DNA from: Anaerolineae bacterium | GTDB lineage: Bacteria; Chloroflexota; Anaerolineae; Anaerolineales; E44-bin32 | Length of the DNA stretch: 10,755 nucleotides | Direction of reading: 5' to 3' | NCBI GenBank assembly: GCA_030598885.1 | Contig: JAUVOZ010000056.1 | Span: 1 to 10,755, forward strand | Shown: positions 1 through 6,923 of the stretch, one piece after another | Layout: each line of letters starts with the position of its first letter | Numbering within the stretch: the stretch's first letter is position 1 | The notes under the pieces: generated by a model | What the model was told of the DNA's origin: nothing | What the model saw: only the letters and a program-made list of their open reading frames with translations | Databases searched by the model: none | Translations under genes and position numbers: made by a program

Positions 1-10
1 AGTCCTGTCT

Positions 11-116
11 CACTCTGCTCGCGGGATGAACGATCGAGCTGGATGGACGATTGGACGAACGGCCCCGTCAAGTCAAGCTTGATGAACGATCTCGCTCCGC
101 TCGCGGGATGAACGAT
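11..116. repeat. Short direct-repeat cluster based on GATGAACGAT
   Basis: The 18-mer GCTCGCGGGATGAACGAT occurs exactly at 17-34 and 99-116; extended left, 11-34 and 93-116 agree at 22 of 24 positions. The core GATGAACGAT also occurs exactly at 81-90 and with one mismatch (GATGGACGAT) at 42-51. The spacing is irregular and the units are short, so this looks like a decayed extragenic repeat cluster, not a CRISPR array. It may continue to the left of the window. No function can be assigned. Confidence 0.6.
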
Positions 117-236
117 GCTTCGCCAGGAGCCGCCTCTACAGGAATAGGTAGATTGGATATTTTTTAAGACATCTAACATACATAACTACAAAATTATGTC
201 AAGATTCCTCAGTTATTGGAATAGACCCAAAAATAT

Positions 237-297
237 TTGACCTGGCACTGAAACCTCTCGGGGACAACAGCTTTGAAAAGCTGAGGTTGCTAGTCAA
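237..297. other. Imperfect hairpin; possible kinase 3' terminator or structured RNA
   Basis: The right arm 278-297 can pair almost completely with the left part. TTGAC 237-241 pairs with 293-297, TGGC 243-246 with GCTA 289-292 (one G-T), AACCTC 252-257 with GAGGTT 283-288, and AGCTT 269-273 with AAGCT 278-282, closing on a TGAA loop. That gives 20 pairs, with the unpaired bases only on the left: C242, 247-251 and 258-268. Read on the minus strand, which is the direction of the kinase at 458-1963, the stem is followed within a few bases by a run of five Ts (complement of 229-233). It could therefore be a distant terminator for that gene. It matches no riboswitch class that I recognise. Confidence 0.35.
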
Positions 298-457
298 TAG
301 AGCTATTATTATTCTAAACGGGAAAAGCAGGAGAGGATCCATGCTCAGAACCGCCCCAACTGTGTCCCATCCGCATTGAAGTCACATGATTGGACTGTGA
401 AAGACCACATAGGAGAAAGAGAATGGTATATGTGGATAAGCTAATTATGGAATAGCT

Positions 458-1963
458 TTACCAGCCGCCTTCCAGAGTACAGCCAGCGTCGATGACCAGG
501 CTCAAGGCATACCCAGTCTCCCCGGCTGGCCATTGGAACTCAAGCAATAGAGGTATGGCTTTGTTTGACCCTAATACCCACCCAACGCCCTCAATTGTCA
601 GATCGCCTTGTACCGCCTGCCCTTCCCAGATCATCTCCTCCCCGAGAAGGATGCTTTGGAGGTATCCATTAGTGGTCAGACTCCAATTAATCCTTTTGAA
701 CTGAAGGACTTTAACCGGAGTCATAGTGTCATTGTGCACCCTCCAATTCGCTTTGTTGCCGTCAGTCCCAAGGTAGTGAAGGACGATGCCCGGACAGTCT
801 TCCGAGGTAACTTGAGGTACAGCAGTTGGCTTTGGCGTGTCAGTAACCGGGACCTTCGTGGGGTTGTCTCCTAACACTATGAAACCGGTTGCTACAGGCG
901 TAACCACAGATGTCGGGATGCTCGTCGGTGTACTACTCCCCAACAAACCTGAGAGCGATGGATAGGCTAAAACACCGGCAAGGATCACGGTCACAAATAA
1001 CGCCGGGAGAATCCACCATGCAACCCTTCTGCGGGGAATCTCAGGAGCGATGATTTGCGTATCCAGCTTGAGAGTAGCTTCTGGTCGAACCATGGCTACC
1101 ATGGATGCTGGAGGCGGCAAGTCGAACTGGGGAAGACGCCGACCAGCCAGCGCAGCTTGATAGGCATCGTTTAGATCCGTGAGGGTGGGGAACCGGTCGT
1201 CGCGACGTTTCGCCAGACACTTGACGATGACTTTTTCTTCCGCCTCGGAGAGTTCGCGATCGAAACGTCCCGGACGTGGGACCGGATCCTGTATGTGCTG
1301 CATCACCATCGCCATTGGTGCATCTGCTTCAAATGGCAGACGTCCAGCAGCGATCTGATACAGAATTACACCCAGCGAGTACTGGTCCGAACGAGGGTCG
1401 AGCTTCTCACCGCGACCTTGCTCAGGAGAGACATATGCCGGCGTTCCCATCAACATCGATCCGGTCAGGGTATTTGACCCTTCAATCTCACGCGCCAGAC
1501 CGAAGTCCATTAACAACGCATCCCCTTTTTCGGTGATCATAATGTTAGGGGGTTTGATATCGCGGTGAATGATCCCGTTTTCATGAGCGAATGTCAGCGC
1601 TGCGGTTACCTGGCCTATCCATCGCACTTTCTGCTTCTGGGTTAAGGGACCCCGTACCAGATAATCGTGAAGGGTCTCCCCCTTGAGGAACGGCATGACA
1701 AGATAAACATACCCATCCGCCTCGCCATAATCAACCACTGGGACGATGTTTGGGTGTTTGAGGCGCCGTTTTACCAGACCCGCCTCACGTCGAAATCGCA
1801 ATACGAAACGTCGATCACCCCCAATAGTAGGGGAGAGTACTTTGATGGCGAACTCCTGCATGCTCTGTGTATCAACCGCCCGATAAACAGTTGCCATACC
1901 ACCCTGGCCAATTTGCTCCACTAGGCGATATCGATCGAGCGTTTGTCCTACCAGACTCGCCAT
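458..1963 (-). CDS. Membrane-anchored Ser/Thr protein kinase (PknB type) with extracytoplasmic domain
   Basis: A 501-residue Hanks-type kinase that should phosphorylate Ser/Thr on cytoplasmic proteins. The start is set at ATG 1963 because GGGAG lies about 7 bases upstream and the family normally begins just before the 'GQTLDRYRL' segment; a GTG at 2011 would add 16 unlikely residues. Visible motifs are the glycine loop IGQGGMATVY (18-27), catalytic Lys41, helix-C Glu60, HRD 133-135 with Lys137 and Asn140, DFG 153-155, and GTPAYVSPE (173-181), so it should be active. The kinase domain ends near 275. After a proline-rich juxtamembrane part comes one membrane segment (about 314-335), a Pro/Thr linker (345-387), and a domain of about 110 residues bracketed by Cys390 and Cys495, rich in Trp and beta-type sequence. 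There is no PASTA repeat. The outer domain probably senses a ligand or the envelope (inference). It is divergent from the amino acid transporter genes. Confidence 0.95.
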   Translation of the reverse strand: MASLVGQTLDRYRLVEQIGQGGMATVYRAVDTQSMQEFAIKVLSPTIGGDRRFVLRFRREAGLVKRRLKHPNIVPVVDYGEADGYVYLVMPFLKGETLHDYLVRGPLTQKQKVRWIGQVTAALTFAHENGIIHRDIKPPNIMITEKGDALLMDFGLAREIEGSNTLTGSMLMGTPAYVSPEQGRGEKLDPRSDQYSLGVILYQIAAGRLPFEADAPMAMVMQHIQDPVPRPGRFDRELSEAEEKVIVKCLAKRRDDRFPTLTDLNDAYQAALAGRRLPQFDLPPPASMVAMVRPEATLKLDTQIIAPEIPRRRVAWWILPALFVTVILAGVLAYPSLSGLLGSSTPTSIPTSVVTPVATGFIVLGDNPTKVPVTDTPKPTAVPQVTSEDCPGIVLHYLGTDGNKANWRVHNDTMTPVKVLQFKRINWSLTTNGYLQSILLGEEMIWEGQAVQGDLTIEGVGWVLGSNKAIPLLLEFQWPAGETGYALSLVIDAGCTLEGGW

Positions 1964-2330
1964 GTCAGCTCCCACTCCAGTAAAGGTGTCTGGAAAAGGC
2001 TCCACCTTCACCTTATACCAATACTACCCTCACCAAGCCTACCATGTATCATGTGTTCAAGAAAATGGGAAATTTGGGGCTCACAGTTGTCGAAACCCCG
2101 AACTCAATTCTTGAAATATCTTACACAGAAATAGCATAACTTCATATATAATGACAAGGAATTCGCTGCAATTTCCCTCCGAATGTGTCGGCTCATGTTT
2201 CATCGACCTTCCCAGGGACCCTAAATATCGACCAACCTTAGAGAGGGTAATTCTTAACTCCATTGGAGGAACGATATTTTCAGAACACCAAGCCACAACT
2301 GGCGCGATCATCTTGACTTCAATACCCAGA

Positions 2331-2346
2331 CTGTCTAGAATGACAG
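2331..2346. promoter_or_regulatory. Inverted repeat CTGTC-N6-GACAG
   Basis: CTGTCTAGAATGACAG is a 5-6-5 inverted repeat in the divergent spacer, about 240 bases before the binding-protein start. It could be a regulator site, or chance in an AT-rich region; nothing links it to a specific regulator. Confidence 0.2.
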
Positions 2347-2471
2347 ATGATCCTCAAACTGAGAAATTGTTTGCTTCCTACACATATGGTTTGCACTTAA
2401 AACACATTAGATACAGATCGGACAGCCCTTTTACACCATCATCTCAACCATTTCTGCTGATTGGATAATTT

Positions 2472-2510
2472 ACAGAAATCTGTCAAGTATAACAAAGGAG
2501 GTGCCACCTC
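2472..2510 (+). promoter_or_regulatory. Candidate promoter/operator of the amino acid transporter operon
   Basis: Three elements are packed together. ACAGAAATCTGT (2472-2483) is a 5-2-5 inverted repeat. TATAAC (2488-2493) resembles a -10 box. GAGGTGCCACCTC (2498-2510) is a perfect 13-base palindrome with a single central base. If TATAAC is the -10, the second palindrome covers the expected transcription start, a usual place for a repressor. No good -35 is present at the right distance. An alternative -10, TACAAT at 2550-2555, would give a leader of about 20 bases. Confidence 0.3.
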
Positions 2511-2583
2511 AAGCAAAAAGATGGGTGTCTGAATCAAATTAAACGACCATACAATATTTTTGATAGAGAAGAGGAGGAGAACT

Positions 2584-3663
2584 GTGAATCGTAAGCGATT
2601 TGCTTTGATAGTCGTATTGATGAGCTTGAGCCTCATTATCGCTTCATGTGGTACGACAGAATGTCCTGAGTGCGTATGCCCTGAGGCAGGTGAGTGCCCT
2701 GAGGTGGCTGTTGGTGGGGAGCGTTTTCAACTCATCAAGGATCGGGGATATATACTCTGCGGCGTTAATGCAGAGTTGGTCGGCTTTGGCTTCCTCAATC
2801 CCGAAGGCGAGTTCGAGGGATTCGACGTTGACTTCTGCAAGGCCTATGCGGCCGCGGTCTTTGGTGATCCCACCGCGGTGGAGTACCGCCCACTAGTCGC
2901 GGCTGAGCGTCTACCTGCCCTTCAGACTGGTGAGATTGACGTCCTCATCCGCAACACGACCTGGACCCTCACCCGAGATACAGCGAACGAACTAGATTGG
3001 GCTGTAGTAACCTTCTATGATGGTCAGGGTATGATGGTTCGAGCCGATTCGGGTTTTAAAACCCTGGAGGACATGGCGGGAGCCACTGTCTGCACCACCA
3101 CTGGCACCACCACGGAGATGAACCTCGCCGACTCATTCCGTATGCGGGGCGTCGAGTACACTCCCTTACTCTTCGAGAGTACCCAAGACACAAATACGGC
3201 CTATGAAGAAGGACGCTGCGACGGAGAAACATCAGACAAATCGCAGTTGGCCGCGCTCCGTACGGCCATGGCAGAACCAGAAGAACACGTCATCATCGAC
3301 GTAACGATGTCGAAGGAACCATTGGGACCGCTGACCGCCCACGGCGACAACCAATGGAATGACGTTGTACGATGGGTAGCCTGGGGTATCATGGAGGCTG
3401 AGGAATCAGGCGTCAACTCCCAGAATGTGGACGAGATGCTCAACAGCGAAAACCCAACCATCAAGCGTCTCTTAGGCGTTGAGGGTGAAATGGGCGCCTC
3501 CCTTGGCATCCCCAATGACTTCATGGTTCATGTACTCAAAGCGGTGGGCAATTACAAGGAAATCTACATGCGACACCTGGGGCCATTCGGGATAGACATT
3601 CCACGTGGACCCAACGAACTATGGACCAACGGTGGTTTGTTGTACCCAATGGCCTGGCGCTAG
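2584..3663 (+). CDS. aapJ: General L-amino acid ABC transporter, substrate-binding lipoprotein (AapJ/BztA family)
   Basis: Captures amino acids outside the membrane and delivers them to the permeases encoded next. The start is GTG 2584, preceded by GAGGAGGAGA at 2571-2580; a TTG at 2560 is in frame but lies upstream of this ribosome site. The 359-residue product has a basic start, a hydrophobic core (7-19) and a lipobox IIASC with lipidation Cys22, so it is probably membrane-anchored. An odd linker follows with CPE repeated at 27-29, 32-34 and 38-40, plus Cys30. The body matches AapJ: ILCGVNAELVGFG (57-69), GFDVDFCKAYAAAVFGD (79-95), IRNTTWTLTRD (122-132), VCTTTGTTTEMNLAD (169-183), and GRCDGETSDKSQLAALR (210-226). 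Cys59/Cys85 and Cys170/Cys212 sit where this family has paired cysteines. The length is close to the usual 340 or so. Specificity cannot be read beyond polar or general L-amino acids. Confidence 0.93.
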   Translation: MNRKRFALIVVLMSLSLIIASCGTTECPECVCPEAGECPEVAVGGERFQLIKDRGYILCGVNAELVGFGFLNPEGEFEGFDVDFCKAYAAAVFGDPTAVEYRPLVAAERLPALQTGEIDVLIRNTTWTLTRDTANELDWAVVTFYDGQGMMVRADSGFKTLEDMAGATVCTTTGTTTEMNLADSFRMRGVEYTPLLFESTQDTNTAYEEGRCDGETSDKSQLAALRTAMAEPEEHVIIDVTMSKEPLGPLTAHGDNQWNDVVRWVAWGIMEAEESGVNSQNVDEMLNSENPTIKRLLGVEGEMGASLGIPNDFMVHVLKAVGNYKEIYMRHLGPFGIDIPRGPNELWTNGGLLYPMAWR

Positions 3664-3690
3664 AAGTTTCAACTCCTACAGGGGTACAAT

Positions 3691-3735
3691 GGATGCAGCC
3701 CGATATGTCTGATGAACCTACATCGGGCTGCATCC
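3691..3735 (+). terminator. Intra-operon hairpin between aapJ and aapQ
   Basis: GGATGCAGCCCGAT (3691-3704) is exactly complementary to ATCGGGCTGCATCC (3722-3735), a 14-bp perfect, GC-rich stem with a 17-base loop. It lies 27 bases after the aapJ stop and 50 bases before the aapQ start. It is followed by CCC and only two Ts, so it is a poor intrinsic terminator. More likely it slows 3' decay or partly ends transcription, so that binding protein is made in excess over permease, as is common in binding-protein operons (inference). Confidence 0.6.
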
Positions 3736-3785
3736 CCCTTATAAAGAAAGTAGTTAAGGCAAGCACACACCGAGGTACGAGAATA

Positions 3786-4955
3786 GTGGAACGGCAAAAA
3801 GCAGTACCGTTCTGGCTCGACGAACGCGTGCTTAAAGTCCTGGGGCAGATCGCGTTCCTGATCCTGGTAATCGCCGTGGGTGCGTGGGCGATCTCCAATT
3901 ATCTGGATCGGGATCTCACGTTCACTTTTCGCTTTCTGGGCGAAGAGGCCAGTTTTCACCTGGCGGAAGGGATCGAGTTCAGCCCCACCGATTCCTATGC
4001 ACGCGCCTTTCTGGTCGGTGTGGTCAACACGATCCGGGTCGCTAGTCTGGGCATCGTGCTAGCCTCTCTCCTGGGCATGGTGGCTGGCATTTCCCGGCTG
4101 TCAGATAACTGGCTCGTTAATAAAATCGCCAGCGTTTACATCGAGATCGTCCGCAATACCCCGTTGCTGGTGCAACTCTTCTTCCTGTATTTCGCCGTCA
4201 TCCTCAAGCTACCCCAGCTCAAGATGAAGGATGAAGTCACAGCCATTATCCTGCCCGGTCCCACTTACCTGAGCAACCGTGGTTTAGCCATACCTTGGCC
4301 GCGTCCTTCAGATTCATTTAGCTCGTGGTGGCCCTTTCTCATCGCGGCTCTCATCGTGGTAGTGGTTCTGTGGATACTGCGGGCTCGTGGTGTGCAACGT
4401 ACAGGACGGCCCAGCTTTAATATGCTGTGGGTGATCATCGCCTTCTTCACCGTCCCTGTCATCGGCTGGTTCGCAGTACCAGGGAACCCGCTGGTTCTCG
4501 ATGTACCGATTATAGAGGGCCTGAGAGCCACCGGCGGCACCATTCTTTCGCCAGAATTCGTAGCCCTGACACTCGGTCTGGTGATCTACACTGGTGCTTT
4601 CATCGCTGAGGTGGTGCGGGCCGGTATCCTGGCGGTGCCAAAGGGTCAGACCGAAGCAGCTAGGGCGCAAGGGTTCACCAATGGACAGGTCCTACGCCTG
4701 ATCGTCCTGCCTCAGGCCCTGCGGGTGATCATCCCACCGCTGATCAGTCAATATCTGAACCTCATCAAGAACTCCAGCTTGGCTGTCGGCATCGGTTTCC
4801 TCGATCTATACGCCGTCTCCAGCACCATGCTAAACCAGTCCGGTCGCGTGGTAGAGGTCTTCTTGATGATTATGGCCAGTTATCTGTCAATGAGCCTGAC
4901 CGTCTCGTTGATCATGAACATCGTCAACCGGCGCATTCAGATTGTGGAGAGGTGA
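3786..4955 (+). CDS. aapQ: General L-amino acid ABC transporter permease (AapQ/BztB family)
   Basis: One of two inner-membrane subunits of the importer. The start is taken as GTG 3786, with GAGGT at 3772-3776 nine bases upstream. The open frame extends back to 3621, but that part overlaps aapJ and runs through the hairpin, and the family aligns from the shorter start. The product has 389 residues. A first membrane helix (about 20-39) precedes the HisM-type permease domain, which begins ARAFLVGVVNTIRVASLGIV (72-91) and contains RNTPLLVQLFF (123-133). As is typical of AapQ, the domain is interrupted by a long insert (about 145-255) with extra membrane segments (about 183-198, 213-231). The EAA loop that contacts the ATPase spans about 287-317 (KGQTEAARAQGF, then LPQALRVIIPP). 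The stop overlaps the ribosome site region of aapM, suggesting translational coupling. Confidence 0.92.
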   Translation: MERQKAVPFWLDERVLKVLGQIAFLILVIAVGAWAISNYLDRDLTFTFRFLGEEASFHLAEGIEFSPTDSYARAFLVGVVNTIRVASLGIVLASLLGMVAGISRLSDNWLVNKIASVYIEIVRNTPLLVQLFFLYFAVILKLPQLKMKDEVTAIILPGPTYLSNRGLAIPWPRPSDSFSSWWPFLIAALIVVVVLWILRARGVQRTGRPSFNMLWVIIAFFTVPVIGWFAVPGNPLVLDVPIIEGLRATGGTILSPEFVALTLGLVIYTGAFIAEVVRAGILAVPKGQTEAARAQGFTNGQVLRLIVLPQALRVIIPPLISQYLNLIKNSSLAVGIGFLDLYAVSSTMLNQSGRVVEVFLMIMASYLSMSLTVSLIMNIVNRRIQIVER

Positions 4956-4957
4956 AT

Positions 4958-6016
4958 ATGGCTGTGCAATCTGAGACAATGAAACCACCTCGCTCCGAAG
5001 TCGGCTTACTGGGTTGGCTGAAAAAGAACTTATTCAGCACGTGGTACAACGTGTTGCTCACCATCTTCTCGGCAGCCTTTATCTACATCGTGCTGCGGGC
5101 GGTTATTACCTGGGTCGTGCGGGATGCGCGCTGGGCAGTAGTCACGACCAACCTCAGGGTCTTTATGATCGGTCGCTATCCCCGCGACGAGGCCGGGCGC
5201 GTGTTGGTCAGCCTGGGCATCATCGTACTTATGACCGCGCTCACCTGGGTATTCCGGAAAGCTAAGGGCAAGCCACGGCGTTGGCTGGTGATCGGCTGGT
5301 TGCTGTCTTTTCCCCTGATCACCATCCTGCTGCGGGGATTCTCGCGGGAGAGTCCGTTTCTGCCACTGGTATCGGAGGACATATGGAGTGGGTTATTGCT
5401 GACGCTTGTGTTGGCCATCGTCGGAATCTTGGCCTCGTTCCCGCTAGGCGTCCTGTTAGCCTTAGGCCGCCGTAGCAAGCTACCGATCATCAAGGTCCTC
5501 TGTACAATGTATATCGAGACGATCCGGGGTGTCCCGCTCATCAGTGTACTCTTTATGAGCCAGTTGATGCTGCCGCTCTTCCTACCCCCAGAAATACGAC
5601 TCGGCACCGTTATGCGCGCGCTTACCGGTATGGCCCTATTCAGCGCGGCCTACACCGCGGAGAACGTGCGCGGAGGGCTGGCCTCCATTCCCATAGGCCA
5701 ATACGAAGCTGCCAGGGCGGTGGGATTGAATGAGGCGCTGGTGATGGGGTTAATTGTATTGCCCCAGGCGCTCCGGGCCGTGATCCCGGCCATCGTCGGG
5801 CAGTTCATCAGCCTTTTTAAAGACACCACGCTGGTGGTCATTGTTGGCCTTCTGGACCTGTTGGGCATTGCCAAGGCTGTAACTGCTCAGAAAGAGTTCA
5901 TCGGCTTGCACAAGGAGGCTTACGCCTTTACTGCGGTCATATTCTTTATCTGTTGTTTTACCATGTCCTACACCAGCCGTCGCCTGGAACAGAGGCTGGG
6001 CGTGGGGGAGCGATAG
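4958..6016 (+). CDS. aapM: General L-amino acid ABC transporter permease (AapM/BztC family)
   Basis: The second permease of the amino acid importer. ATG 4958 is preferred to GTG 4952 because GGAG (4946-4949) sits eight bases before it and GTG 4952 would lie within the ribosome site. The gene begins two bases after the aapQ stop. The 352 residues start with a cytoplasmic stretch and a membrane helix (about 29-50), then helices near 82-97 and 109-125. The HisM-type domain starts near WSGLLLTLVLAIVGILASFP (143-162). The ETIRGVPLISVLFM segment (187-200) is the counterpart of the RNTPLL motif in AapQ. The EAA loop is about 247-277 (GQYEAARAVGL, then LPQALRAVIP). It ends with a basic tail. It is somewhat shorter than typical AapM (about 380), mainly in the N-terminal part. 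It should pair with AapQ as a heterodimer. Confidence 0.92.
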   Translation: MAVQSETMKPPRSEVGLLGWLKKNLFSTWYNVLLTIFSAAFIYIVLRAVITWVVRDARWAVVTTNLRVFMIGRYPRDEAGRVLVSLGIIVLMTALTWVFRKAKGKPRRWLVIGWLLSFPLITILLRGFSRESPFLPLVSEDIWSGLLLTLVLAIVGILASFPLGVLLALGRRSKLPIIKVLCTMYIETIRGVPLISVLFMSQLMLPLFLPPEIRLGTVMRALTGMALFSAAYTAENVRGGLASIPIGQYEAARAVGLNEALVMGLIVLPQALRAVIPAIVGQFISLFKDTTLVVIVGLLDLLGIAKAVTAQKEFIGLHKEAYAFTAVIFFICCFTMSYTSRRLEQRLGVGER

Positions 6017-6120
6017 GAATTGAGGCTTTAGGAAACTATACAATTGGTATACACACAATCTGACTAACCTACCCATTTACTAATCCACCAGCATTCTTAC
6101 CCGCTGTGGCAGAGGATCAA
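6017..6120 (+). promoter_or_regulatory. Gap before aapP with a 15-bp inverted repeat
   Basis: This 104-base gap is the only sizeable break between aapM and the downstream genes. It contains TATAC-AATTG-GTATA at 6037-6051, a 5-5-5 inverted repeat that includes -10-like TATACA sequences. No -35 is properly spaced. It might hold a weak internal promoter or regulator site for aapP and the peptidase genes. No terminator is seen, so read-through from aapM is expected. Confidence 0.2.
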
Positions 6121-6882
6121 ATGCAGAACGAGAACTTGAACCCAACCGAAGATATCATCATCTGTCGAGACGTGCACAAGTGGTTCGGCGATTTTCACGT
6201 ACTACAGGGCGTAAATGTGACTATCAAAAGAGGCGAGGTGGTCGTCGTCTGTGGACCATCGGGGGGCGGCAAGTCCACCTTTATCCGCACCATCAACCGC
6301 CTGGAAGAACATCAGCGGGGCGATATCATCGTGGATGGCATCGAACTGACCAGCGACTTGCGCAATATTCACGCTATTCAGCGCGAGATTGGTATGGTGT
6401 TCCAGTCGTTCAATCTGTTTCCCCACTTGAAAGTTATCGACAACGTTACATTGGCCCCATTCTGGGTGAGAAAGTGGTCGAAAGTGGAAGCCGTGAAAGT
6501 GGGGATGGAACTTTTGGAACGGGTTGGCATTCCTGAGCAGGCAGACAAGTACCCTGGTCAATTGTCCGGCGGGCAGCAGCAGCGAGTCGCCATCGCCCGC
6601 GCTCTAGCGATGCAACCCAAGATAATGCTCTTCGACGAACCAACCTCGGCGCTGGATCCGGAGATGATCAAAGAGGTACTCGACGTGATGGTCGAGTTGG
6701 CCCGCTCCGGGATGACAATGATTGTCGTCACCCACGAGATGGGGTTCGCCAAGGAGGTGGCCAACCGCATCATCTTCTTCTCAGATGGTAACATTGTCGA
6801 GCAAAACACAACCGAGGAGTTCTTCCTCAACCCGCGCGAGGCGCGTACCAAGCTGTTCCTGAGCCAGATCCTCACCCACTGA
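6121..6882 (+). CDS. aapP: General L-amino acid ABC transporter ATP-binding protein (AapP family)
   Basis: The cytoplasmic ATPase that drives the importer, binding the EAA loops of AapQ and AapM. ATG 6121 is preferred to GTG 6106 because AGAGGA (6111-6116) precedes the ATG and nothing suitable precedes the GTG. The 253 residues show all nucleotide-binding motifs: Walker A GPSGGGKST (45-53), Q-loop Gln95 in VFQSFNLFPH, signature LSGGQQQR (148-155), Walker B IMLFDEP (168-174) with catalytic Glu173, D-loop SALDP (176-180) and switch His205 in VVTHEMGFA. The length and motifs fit the polar amino acid class (GlnQ/AapP) with no extra C-terminal domain. It lies 41 bases before the peptidase gene and probably shares its transcript. 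Confidence 0.95.
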   Translation: MQNENLNPTEDIIICRDVHKWFGDFHVLQGVNVTIKRGEVVVVCGPSGGGKSTFIRTINRLEEHQRGDIIVDGIELTSDLRNIHAIQREIGMVFQSFNLFPHLKVIDNVTLAPFWVRKWSKVEAVKVGMELLERVGIPEQADKYPGQLSGGQQQRVAIARALAMQPKIMLFDEPTSALDPEMIKEVLDVMVELARSGMTMIVVTHEMGFAKEVANRIIFFSDGNIVEQNTTEEFFLNPREARTKLFLSQILTH

Positions 6883-6923
6883 GCCGTCTCACGCCCAACC
6901 TAGAGAGCAAGAAGGATTCCAGT

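Larger units (their letters stand above)
1..457. other. Non-coding spacer downstream of the first kinase
   Basis: No credible gene is visible on either strand in these 457 bases. The first part (about 11-116) carries short direct repeats built on GATGAACGAT. From about 150 onward the composition becomes AT-richer and includes one well paired imperfect hairpin at 237-297. A weaker inverted repeat (AAGCTA/TAGCTT) sits at about 437-457, just beyond the kinase stop codon. The region is the 3' flank of the minus-strand kinase. What lies beyond position 1 is unknown. Confidence 0.6.
1964..2583. other. Divergent intergenic region with palindromes
   Basis: This is the spacer between the minus-strand kinase and the plus-strand transporter operon, so promoters for both must lie here or nearby. 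It is AT-richer than the genes. The half near the transporter holds palindromes at 2331-2346, 2472-2483 and 2498-2510 and two -10-like hexamers. An open frame of 105 codons at 2151-2468 has no Shine-Dalgarno sequence and no recognisable similarity, and I do not call it a gene. I see no convincing -35/-10 pair for the kinase and no tRNA. Confidence 0.5.

Noticed and set aside
1..116. Possible CRISPR array
   Set aside because: The repeats are 10 to 24 bases, irregularly spaced and imperfect, with no uniform spacers and no cas gene in the window.
237..297. tRNA or known riboswitch
   Set aside because: There is no T-loop, anticodon arm or acceptor end, and the folding does not match any riboswitch class that I can recall.
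2081..2311. Open frame of 76 codons on the minus strand in the same spacer
   Set aside because: It overlaps the plus-strand frame, has no ribosome site and resembles no family I know; probably chance.
2151..2468. Open frame of 105 codons on the plus strand in the divergent spacer
   Set aside because: It has no Shine-Dalgarno sequence, no recognisable motif and spacer-like AT-rich composition, and it ends inside the likely promoter region of aapJ.
2494..2523. AAAGGAGGT as a ribosome site for a leader peptide
   Set aside because: No start codon lies at a workable distance. The nearest ATG (2521) is too far and encodes only three residues before a stop.
3621..3785. Extended N-terminus of aapQ from ATG 3621
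   Set aside because: It would overlap aapJ, translate the hairpin, and lack family similarity. GTG 3786 has a well placed GAGGT and gives the usual length.
5176..5607. Long minus-strand frame inside aapM
   Set aside because: Antisense shadow of a clear permease gene, with basic low-complexity translation and no motif.
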